Assembly (NCBI GenBank): GCA_934716785.1
Contig: CAKUYM010000082.1
Location: 1 to 14,218, forward strand
Reading direction: 5' to 3'
Source of the DNA: an uncultured Bacteroides sp.
Lineage (GTDB): Bacteria; Bacteroidota; Bacteroidia; Bacteroidales; Bacteroidaceae
Length of the DNA stretch: 14,218 bases
Below the pieces are notes generated by a model. The model saw only the letters and a program-made list of their open reading frames with translations, was not told where the DNA came from and did not search any database. Position numbers and translations under genes: made by a program. Below, one piece after another: positions 1 through 5,325 of the stretch. Position 1 is the stretch's first letter. Every line of letters begins with the position of its first letter.

Positions 1-87
1 GGACTTCAGTGCATACCGGAATAGTACGTATGAAAGAACTCCACCTACGATGAAGCAAACAATTGCTGTTGTTATTATTGCTATCAT
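1..87 (-). CDS. rny: Ribonuclease Y, N-terminal fragment (runs off window)
   Basis: Reading the minus strand from an ATG at 87-85 gives 29 codons open to the window edge, beginning [20 protein letters not shown] and then [10 protein letters not shown] single N-terminal membrane segment followed by a basic stretch is how RNase Y starts, and this wording matches Bacteroides RNase Y as I remember it. RNase Y is a membrane-anchored endoribonuclease with a coiled coil, a KH domain and an HD domain; all of those lie outside the window. It follows zapA on the same strand, separated by a hairpin. The call rests only on the N-terminus and synteny. Confidence 0.8.
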   Translation of the reverse strand, partial: MIAIITTAIVCFIVGGVLSYVLFRYALKS

Positions 88-117
88 TCTACATTTAAAT
101 TAAGTATATAAATAAAA

Positions 118-169
118 ACGCACTGCCAAATATCAAAGCAAATTCTTGCTCGGATATTGTACAGTGCGT
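118..169 (-). ncRNA. Long interrupted hairpin between zapA and rny (terminator or small structured RNA)
   Basis: The outer arms ACGCACTG (118-125) and CAGTGCGT (162-169) pair over 8 bp. Inside them ATATC (130-134) pairs with GATAT (153-157), and AGCAA (137-141) pairs with TTGCT (146-150) around a 4-nt loop, so three helices are separated by small internal loops. On the minus strand the outer stem is followed by TTTTTATTTATATA, as in an intrinsic terminator; on the plus strand GGTTGTTTTT follows, so it could act in both directions. It fills the 119-bp gap between zapA and rny. 6S RNA sits beside zapA in many bacteria, so a short 6S-like RNA is possible, but I do not see the large central bubble of classical 6S RNA. 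Confidence 0.5.
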
Positions 170-206
170 GGTTGTTTTTCTCTTATCAGCGAATGGCCGG
201 TTAATT

Positions 207-497
207 CTATTCTTCTTTGAAATAATCTTCCAGCAATTCTGTTAGTTCTTTTACCTTCTCCGTATAGGGGGCGGTATCATTACGTTGCAACAATTGCAGT
301 TTCTCTAATGAGAACTGATAGGCTACCATGGCTATAATCTTTTCCGGTTCGAGGCTCTTATAAGCTTCCCGGTATTTATTAAGCCTGATATTCACCTGCT
401 TGGCAGCTTCCCGAACAATTTCCTCTTCCTCACGGTTGATAGTCAACGGGTAGTTTGAATCTGCTATCTGCAGGTTTATCTTTATTTTATCGTTCAT
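207..497 (-). CDS. zapA: Cell division protein ZapA
   Basis: A 96-residue protein matching the small ZapA family in length and layout. The N-terminal part (residues 1-25) has the beta-strand pattern IKINLQIADSNYPLTI, followed by charged helix residues EEEEIVREAAKQVN and a long C-terminal helix suited to the ZapA coiled-coil dimer. ZapA binds and bundles FtsZ filaments at the division ring in the cytoplasm. It lies 47 bp downstream of a small coiled-coil gene on the same strand, which could be its ZapB-like partner, and upstream of rny. I see no separate promoter, so it is probably co-transcribed from the promoter near 859-888. Confidence 0.9.
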   Translation of the reverse strand: MNDKIKINLQIADSNYPLTINREEEEIVREAAKQVNIRLNKYREAYKSLEPEKIIAMVAYQFSLEKLQLLQRNDTAPYTEKVKELTELLEDYFKEE

Positions 498-510
498 ACA
501 TCTTCTTTAT

Positions 511-560
511 TTATTCAACAAGTTCTTATTTATTCAACAAATTCTCATTCATTCAACAAA
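511..560. repeat. 19-bp tandem repeat, about 2.6 copies, over the end of the coiled-coil gene
   Basis: Units start at 511 (TTATTCAACAAGTTCTTAT), 530 (TTATTCAACAAATTCTCAT) and 549 (TCATTCAACAAA, partial). On the minus strand the copy at 549 encodes the last residues of the upstream coiled-coil protein (LLNE, stop at 547-545). The other two copies look like duplications of this gene tail, placed just before the zapA start. They make up most of the spacer between the two genes. Confidence 0.7.
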
Positions 561-838
561 GCGATGCATTTATCGACTTCACGCACTAATTTAGACAATC
601 GCAGCTTCGTCTCTTTTACGTCGCTGCCGTTAAGGCTGATTGCCGTAGCTGTTTTTAGGTTTGTGTAGCTGACTTCCAATTGATCGTATTGTGCCTGTAC
701 TTTCTCATTCTTTAATTTTTCCATATCAAGAAGCTTCTTCAACTCGGCATTCTCACGCTTTAGCTCATCGTGCAGATAGATCAAATGCCGTAGCTGAGTC
801 TCAAAGGTATTCAATAACTTTTTTTCTTCTTCTGTCAT
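545..838 (-). CDS. Small coiled-coil protein upstream of ZapA (ZapB-like, function unproven)
   Basis: Starting at ATG 838-836 the protein is 97 residues (MTEEEKKLLNTFE...LLNE) and nearly all helical. It has strong heptad character and many E, K and L residues (ELKRENAELKKLL, MEKLKNEKVQAQYDQLE). A GTG start at 859 is possible by frame, but it overlaps the -7 promoter element (859-866), so the downstream ATG is preferred. Its position directly before zapA on the same strand suggests a cytoplasmic division partner similar to ZapB; that is inference from context and coiled-coil character, not from a family signature. Generic coiled-coil hypothetical protein is the safe name. Confidence 0.75.
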   Translation of the reverse strand: MTEEEKKLLNTFETQLRHLIYLHDELKRENAELKKLLDMEKLKNEKVQAQYDQLEVSYTNLKTATAISLNGSDVKETKLRLSKLVREVDKCIALLNE

Positions 839-858
839 TACTACACCAAAATTGTACA

Positions 859-888
859 CAAAAATACGATTAACTCTGATATTACAAA
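859..888 (-). promoter_or_regulatory. Bacteroides-type promoter for the coiled-coil/zapA/rny cluster
   Basis: On the minus strand TTTG (888-885) is followed after 18 bp by TATTTTTG (866-859), an exact match to the Bacteroides -33 TTTG and -7 TAnnTTTG elements. Transcription would start near 852-855, giving a leader of about 15 nt before ATG 838. The spacing is the same as in the promoter at 1800-1829. Confidence 0.65.
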
Positions 889-1311
889 AACTTTTCGGGA
901 TAAAATGTTCTTTTTAGTGCAAAATAGCGTGCCGGATGGGGAAAGAGAGGAATTTGGGACACTCAAATGGGGCAAATGAAGGAGGTGTGGCAATATCAAA
1001 ATTGTGGACTTTAAGTTGACTTTATATTACTATTTTTCTCTTTCCGATAAAAACGGGTAGAACATGGGTATCACAAAAAGGGGCAATATCGGGGATGATT
1101 ATTTATTATTATATTGTTAGTTTGTTGATGTTCATTCAGGTTGGGCGATGCTTGTATGTGATGAAAGTCCCATGGATAGGCAGAATCATATAATATGAAA
1201 AAGGTGTTTCTAAACATGGATAGGCTGTTAGCAGTGTAGGAAGAAGTATCTCATTGGGTAGAAAAAATAGCTCTTTAAGCTATAAAATGAAGAATATAAG
1301 GAAATTATTCG
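889..1311. other. Intergenic region without a supported gene
   Basis: About 420 bp, AT-rich, between two oppositely directed units. I find no credible coding frame and no RNA gene. There is a short direct repeat CATGGATAGGC at 1171-1181 and 1215-1225, and a weak terminator-like hairpin near 1262-1283 (listed separately). A possible ribosome-binding site AAGGA (1298-1302) precedes the small ORF at 1312. Confidence 0.5.
1262..1283 (-). terminator. Weak terminator-like hairpin on the minus strand
   Basis: On the minus strand ATAGCT (1283-1278) pairs with AGCTAT (1272-1267) across a 5-nt loop, followed by five T (1266-1262). The stem has only two G:C pairs, so it would be weak. It is well placed to stop transcripts that run leftward out of the invertible segment in the present orientation, before they reach the coiled-coil/zapA cluster. 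Confidence 0.3.
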
Positions 1312-1554
1312 ATGTCTGATATTTCAGATTTTGTATCTAAAATTGTACATGTGGCAGTTTGTTGGTTAATGAAAGTAAATGATAATTCATCTTTCAAGGC
1401 TAAGTGTCGTAAAATGAGGATATTGTTTGTTATCGTCTTTTTTTGCCTATTGTTGATTGGTAAATATTTATGGAAGTATATATTGCGTATATGTAGCAAT
1501 AAATTGAATAAACGTATTAAGTTCTTGCAGAACTTGGTACATTCTCGATTGTGA
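1312..1554 (+). CDS. Possible small membrane protein whose 3' end enters the invertible segment
   Basis: An 80-residue frame with AAGGA (1298-1302) 9 nt before its ATG. Residues about 36-58 (MRILFVIVFFCLLLIGKYLW) look like one membrane segment, with basic residues on both sides. I recognise no family, and the coding character of the first 35 residues is weak. The frame crosses the left recombination site: the site encodes KFLQN at residues 70-74, and only the last six residues lie inside the invertible segment. After inversion the frame would read on for 32 other codons to give 106 residues. It may be a real small gene, a remnant, or chance. Confidence 0.3.
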   Translation: MSDISDFVSKIVHVAVCWLMKVNDNSSFKAKCRKMRILFVIVFFCLLLIGKYLWKYILRICSNKLNKRIKFLQNLVHSRL

Positions 1555-1738
1555 ACTTCCCATCCATATCTGTGGTCGTTCCAATAGTTGTACCTTTAAT
1601 TAATATAGATGCTCCCAAAACAGGTTGATTGTCTTCCTCGGAGATGACAGAACCTGTTATTTTTTTAGGTGTTTGAGCAACTACCATGCCTAATCCAATG
1701 AATAGAAAGGCTAATAACAACGTCAAATTTCTTTTCAT
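1517..1738 (-). CDS. Detached N-terminus of the SusC-like receptor (signal peptide and start of regulatory-like domain)
   Basis: A 73-residue frame from ATG 1738-1736. Residues 1-21 form a classical signal peptide (MKRNLTLLLAFLFIGLGMVVA, cleaved before Q22). Residues 27-73 are the first two thirds of the CarboxypepD_reg-like domain found at the start of SusC/RagA receptors (ITGSVISEEDNQPVLGASI..., then KGTTIGTTTDMDGKF). The frame ends artificially: the 17-bp site encodes SSART and the next codon is TAA. In this orientation only a short exported peptide could be made. It has its own promoter at 1829-1800 and points away from the receptor body that starts at 2199. Inverting 1519-2199 puts its ATG at 1980 on the plus strand and joins it in frame with that body. 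Confidence 0.92.
   Translation of the reverse strand: MKRNLTLLLAFLFIGLGMVVAQTPKKITGSVISEEDNQPVLGASILIKGTTIGTTTDMDGKFTIENVPSSART
1519..1535 (+). repeat. Left recombination site (17-bp inverted repeat)
   Basis: AAGTTCTTGCAGAACTT. The exact reverse complement is at 2183-2199. Identity stops at exactly 17 bp: both flanking bases differ. The site is itself an interrupted palindrome (AAGTTCT/AGAACTT) with the asymmetric centre TGC, which can set its polarity. On the minus strand it encodes SSART of the SusC N-terminus. Confidence 0.92.
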
Positions 1739-1799
1739 AAGTACTTTCTCTTGCTAAATTGAAGGTTAAAGAAATGTTGTTTTTTTCTCTAACATTTTG

Positions 1800-1829
1800 C
1801 AAAAATAAACATTTAGTTTCGAATACAAA
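1800..1829 (-). promoter_or_regulatory. Promoter inside the invertible segment (switchable SusC operon promoter)
   Basis: On the minus strand TTTG (1829-1826), an 18-bp spacer and TATTTTTG (1807-1800) match the Bacteroides -33 and -7 elements exactly. A start near 1793 gives a leader of about 55 nt to ATG 1738. At present it fires leftward, away from the operon; after inversion it would be at 1889-1918 and drive the receptor and downstream genes. Confidence 0.7.
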
Positions 1830-2066
1830 ATAAAAACAGCGGAATTTTGCAAAAAGTATTTGTCGGGGCGAAATAGATGATTCTTTTTTGTTTACGTATC
1901 ATATATCGTTTTTTAATGCTTGAATATGTGAAATGTAGCTTGTGATAATATTGAAAAATAATAGCAGTGACGCTATTCAAACGAGCTTTTACAAGAATAT
2001 ATAAGGAGAGCAAAATCTTTTCGTTTGTTAATTGTTGTGTTAACATTAATTTGTAAATAAGAGCGC

Positions 2067-2082
2067 ATTTATGTACATAAAT
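2067..2082. repeat. 16-bp perfect palindrome with an extra half-site inside the switch
   Basis: ATTTATGTACATAAAT reads the same on both strands. The half ACATAAAT recurs as a direct repeat at 2090-2097, 15 bp after its copy at 2075-2082. It lies about 240 bp upstream of the susC promoter and about 100 bp from the right recombination site, so it could bind a dimeric regulator or an accessory protein of the inversion. A chance AT-rich palindrome is also possible. Confidence 0.45.
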
Positions 2083-2182
2083 TGATTACACATAAATATT
2101 TTCTATTTTTAGACACCGATTGTTGCAGCAAGAGTTTGTTATGTTTTTATTATTCTGGCATTTAGCAATTACAAAAAATATT

Positions 2183-2199
2183 AAGTTCTGCAAGAACTT
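2183..2199 (-). repeat. Right recombination site (17-bp inverted repeat)
   Basis: AAGTTCTGCAAGAACTT on the plus strand, the exact reverse complement of 1519-1535. It encodes SSART in the frame that continues into the receptor body, so recombination at this site keeps the reading frame whichever bases inside the 17 bp are exchanged. Confidence 0.92.
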
Positions 2200-5100
2200 T
2201 GAAAATCTCTTTTATTGGAATGAAAACTCAAGAGGTGCCAATAAAGAGTGGAGTGATAAAAGTGGTCATGCAATCTGAATCTGAAGTATTGGATGAAGTG
2301 GTAGTGACCGGTATGCAGAAGATGGACAAACGGCTATTCACCGGAGCGACCACTAAAATATCAGCAGAGAATGCCAAGATAGACGGTCTTGCGGATGTAA
2401 GTCGTGCTCTTGAAGGAAGGGCGGCTGGCGTATCGGTGCAAAATGTTTCCGGAACATTCGGTACGGCACCGAAAATCCGTGTGCGTGGCGCCACTTCTAT
2501 TTATGGCAGTTCAAAACCTTTGTGGGTGGTAGACGGAGTAATTATGGAAGATGTGACGGAAGTCGGAGCCGACGAACTTTCTTCCGGTAATGCGGAAACT
2601 CTGATCAGTTCGGCCATTGCCGGTTTGAATGCGGATGATATCGAGAGTTTTCAGATTCTGAAAGACGGATCGGCTACTTCTATCTATGGAGCACGTGCTA
2701 TGGCGGGTGTGATTGTCATTACTACCAAGAAAGGAAAGGTGGGAAGTTATAAGATTAGCTATACCGGTGAGTTTACAATGCGTATGAAGCCCACGTACAA
2801 GAACTTCAATATCATGAATTCCCAAGAACAGATGAGTGTTTATCGGGATATGGAGGCAGCAGGTTATCTGAACTTTTCTGATTCTTATCGTGCGTCCAAT
2901 AGCGGTGTTTACGGCAAAATGTATCATCTTATCAATCAATATGACGCCACTAAGGGTGCTTATGGATTGGTGAATACACCGGAAGCACGTGCGATGTATC
3001 TTGAACAGGCGGAATATAGAAATACAGATTGGTTCGATTTGCTGTTCAGCAACAGTGTATCGCAGAATCATGCAGTCAGTATGTCGACCGGAACAGAGAA
3101 AGCCTCCTATTATACTTCACTCAGTGTTATGACCGATCCTGGATGGACAAAACGGAGCCAAGTTGCCCGGTATACTGCCAATATCAATGCTCTTTATAAT
3201 ATATCCAAACATCTTTCGCTGAACTTGTTGGGAAATGCTTCTTATCGTAAACAGGAAGCTCCGGGAACATTGGGCTCACAGTCCGACCCGGTGAGCGGTG
3301 AAGTAAAACGTGACTTTGACATTAATCCTTATTCGTATGCGCTGAACACTTCGCGTACATTGGATGCTAATGAATACTACGTGCGTAACTATGCTCCTTT
3401 TAATATCTTCAACGAACTGGACAACAACTACATGAATCTTCATGTCGTTGATATGAAATTTCAAGGCGAACTTAAATGGAAACCTATCAGTAAGGTCGAA
3501 TTTTCAGCTTTGGGGGCTTACAAATATTCTACCACCACTCAAGACCACTATGTGAAGGATGACTCCAATCAGGCTTGGGCGTTCAGGGCAATGGATGACG
3601 CTACGATGCAGAAAGCCAATCCTTGGCTGTATACCGATCCGGATAAAGTAAACACATTGCCGGAATCGGTGCTTCCGGTCGGTGGTTTTTATCGTGAGAC
3701 TAAGTATTCGATGAGTAGTTTCGATTTTCGCGGGACAGTCAGTTATAACGATGTGTTCAATGAAAATCATATTCTGAATGTCTTCGGAGGTATGGAGCTG
3801 AATAGCACGGACCGTAACCGGACTTGGTTCAATGGAGTGGGCATGCGGTATGATATGGGGCTGCTTGCCGCCTACGATTATCTGTTCTTCAAACAAGGAA
3901 AGGAAGAAAATTCCGCCTATTATACGGTGGACGAAACCCGTTCGCGGGAAGTGGCTTTTTTCGGAACTGCTACCTATTCTTATAAAGGCAGGTACACGCT
4001 TAACGGTACTGCACGCTATGAGGGATCGAACAAGCTCGGTAAAAGTCGTTCGGCACGTTGGTTGCCTACTTGGAATGTTTCCGGGGCATGGAACATGCAT
4101 GAAGAAAGTTGGTTTGAAACTCTTCGTCCTACCTTGTCCAACTTGACGCTGAAAGCCTCGTATTCATTGACTGCCGACAGAGGACCTGCCAGCGTGAGTA
4201 ACTCGTTGGCTATTATCAACAGTTATAATGTATGGCGTCCCACTGCCAATGTGCAGGAATCCGGACTTCAAATCTTAGAAAACCAGAACAGCGAGCTTAC
4301 TTATGAAAAGAAGCATGAGATTAATATCGGTGCCGATATGGGCTTTTTGGATAACCGTATCAACATCGCTTTTGACTGGTACAAGCGAAACAATTATGAC
4401 TTGATAGGCAGAGTGAATACCCCGGGTGTAGGTGGGCAAATCGGTAAATATGCCAATATGGCGAGCATGAGATCGCATGGAGTTGAGTTTACACTCTCGA
4501 CCAGAACTATAGCTACGAAAGATTTTAAATGGAACACCGATTTTATCTTCTCTAAAGCGAAAAACAAGGTCACTGACCTCAAAACCAATTCGACAATACT
4601 GGAAATGATCACCGGCAGCGGCTTCGCACTGCAAGGATATCCTGTCAGAGGGCTTTTCTCTATGGATTTTCAGGGATTGGATGAAGAGGGAGTTCCGATG
4701 TTTATCAATGAATCGGGCAATCTGACAACGAGTGATATAAACTTTCAGGAACGTGATCAAAAAGGGCATTTAGTGTACGAAGGTTCTACGGACCCTACCA
4801 TTACCGGAAGTTTTGGCAATATATTTAACTATAAGAACTTTAAGTTGAACGTGTTCATCACCTATTCCTTCGGTAACGTGATCCGGCTGGATCCTGCTTT
4901 CCATAACCAGTATTCCGATTTGGACGCTACTCCGAGAGAGTTCAAGAACCGGTGGATGACTACGGGAAATGAAAATTATACAACGATTCCTTCCATAGCC
5001 GATAAGCGTATGAACAAGCGGGACAGTTATTTGAGCCGTGCTTACAATGCTTATAATTATTCGACCGAACGAGTAGCCAAGGGAGATTTCATCCGAATGA

Positions 5101-5309
5101 AAGAGATTTCCCTGTCGTATGATTTACCAAAAACTTGGATCAGTCGGCTGAGGCTCTCTACCGCTTCGCTGAAACTTCAGGGCACCAATCTTTTCCTGAT
5201 TTACGCAGACGACAAGCTCAATGGACAGGATCCTGAGTTTTTCAATACCGGCGGTGTGGCTGTGCCCATGGCGAAACAGTTTACATTGACTTTACGATTA
5301 GGAATTTAA
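2199..5309 (+). CDS. SusC/RagA-family TonB-dependent receptor body, lacking its own start and signal peptide
   Basis: The frame opens in the right recombination site and runs 1036 codons. Its first residues (KISFIGMKTQEV) are the last strand of a CarboxypepD_reg-like domain. LDEVVVTG follows at residues 31-38, then the plug domain (VQNVSGTFGTAPKIRVRGAT, later DGSATSIYGARAMAGVIVITTKKG) and a long beta-barrel ending FTLTLRLGI. SusC receptors form the outer-membrane channel that a SusD lipoprotein lids, powered by TonB. The only start at the left edge is TTG 2199, with no promoter or signal peptide, and in-frame TAG lies upstream at 2163; this is therefore not a true gene start but the 3' part of a 1109-residue gene reconstituted by inversion. 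The next gene begins 16 bp later. Confidence 0.95.
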   Translation: MKISFIGMKTQEVPIKSGVIKVVMQSESEVLDEVVVTGMQKMDKRLFTGATTKISAENAKIDGLADVSRALEGRAAGVSVQNVSGTFGTAPKIRVRGATSIYGSSKPLWVVDGVIMEDVTEVGADELSSGNAETLISSAIAGLNADDIESFQILKDGSATSIYGARAMAGVIVITTKKGKVGSYKISYTGEFTMRMKPTYKNFNIMNSQEQMSVYRDMEAAGYLNFSDSYRASNSGVYGKMYHLINQYDATKGAYGLVNTPEARAMYLEQAEYRNTDWFDLLFSNSVSQNHAVSMSTGTEKASYYTSLSVMTDPGWTKRSQVARYTANINALYNISKHLSLNLLGNASYRKQEAPGTLGSQSDPVSGEVKRDFDINPYSYALNTSRTLDANEYYVRNYAPFNIFNELDNNYMNLHVVDMKFQGELKWKPISKVEFSALGAYKYSTTTQDHYVKDDSNQAWAFRAMDDATMQKANPWLYTDPDKVNTLPESVLPVGGFYRETKYSMSSFDFRGTVSYNDVFNENHILNVFGGMELNSTDRNRTWFNGVGMRYDMGLLAAYDYLFFKQGKEENSAYYTVDETRSREVAFFGTATYSYKGRYTLNGTARYEGSNKLGKSRSARWLPTWNVSGAWNMHEESWFETLRPTLSNLTLKASYSLTADRGPASVSNSLAIINSYNVWRPTANVQESGLQILENQNSELTYEKKHEINIGADMGFLDNRINIAFDWYKRNNYDLIGRVNTPGVGGQIGKYANMASMRSHGVEFTLSTRTIATKDFKWNTDFIFSKAKNKVTDLKTNSTILEMITGSGFALQGYPVRGLFSMDFQGLDEEGVPMFINESGNLTTSDINFQERDQKGHLVYEGSTDPTITGSFGNIFNYKNFKLNVFITYSFGNVIRLDPAFHNQYSDLDATPREFKNRWMTTGNENYTTIPSIADKRMNKRDSYLSRAYNAYNYSTERVAKGDFIRMKEISLSYDLPKTWISRLRLSTASLKLQGTNLFLIYADDKLNGQDPEFFNTGGVAVPMAKQFTLTLRLGI

Positions 5310-5325
5310 AAAAGAGGATATACTT

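Larger units (their letters stand above)
1519..2199. other. 681-bp invertible DNA switch controlling the SusC operon, present in the OFF orientation
   Basis: The segment is bounded by exact 17-bp inverted repeats and contains a minus-strand promoter plus the 5' end of a susC gene. The remainder of susC starts inside the right repeat on the plus strand. Mapping each position x to 3718-x places the promoter at 1889-1918 and the ATG at 1980, both plus strand. One uninterrupted frame then runs 1980-5309 (1109 residues) with junction ENVPSSART-LKISFIG, a normal SusC sequence. The 1739-2180 stretch holds no credible gene; it contains the promoter and a 16-bp palindrome. Site-specific inversion of SusC genes is known in Bacteroides; no recombinase is encoded in this window, so it must lie elsewhere. 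Confidence 0.93.

Noticed and set aside
691..873. 60-codon plus-strand frame opposite the coiled-coil gene
   Set aside because: Shadow of the coiled-coil gene in another frame, with no independent start signal or domain.
1171..1225. Direct repeat CATGGATAGGC at 1171-1181 and 1215-1225 as a mobile-element or recombination signal
   Set aside because: Only 11 bp, with no matching ends, gene or inverted partner; probably chance or an old duplication.
1305..1499. 64-codon minus-strand frame opposite the small membrane ORF
   Set aside because: No start context, no domain, and antisense to a better-supported frame; treated as chance.
1813..2046. 77-codon minus-strand frame inside the invertible segment
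   Set aside because: It overlaps the -33 element of the susC promoter, has no recognisable domain, and its basic, aromatic-rich composition is what AT-rich noncoding DNA gives.
2199..2201. TTG as the true start of the SusC gene, or the later ATG at 2220
   Set aside because: Either start leaves the receptor without signal peptide and with a cut regulatory-like domain; the in-frame missing part is present in the inverted segment.
3504..4100. 198-codon antisense frame within the SusC gene
   Set aside because: Lies entirely opposite a well-supported receptor gene and shows no domain; typical antisense shadow.
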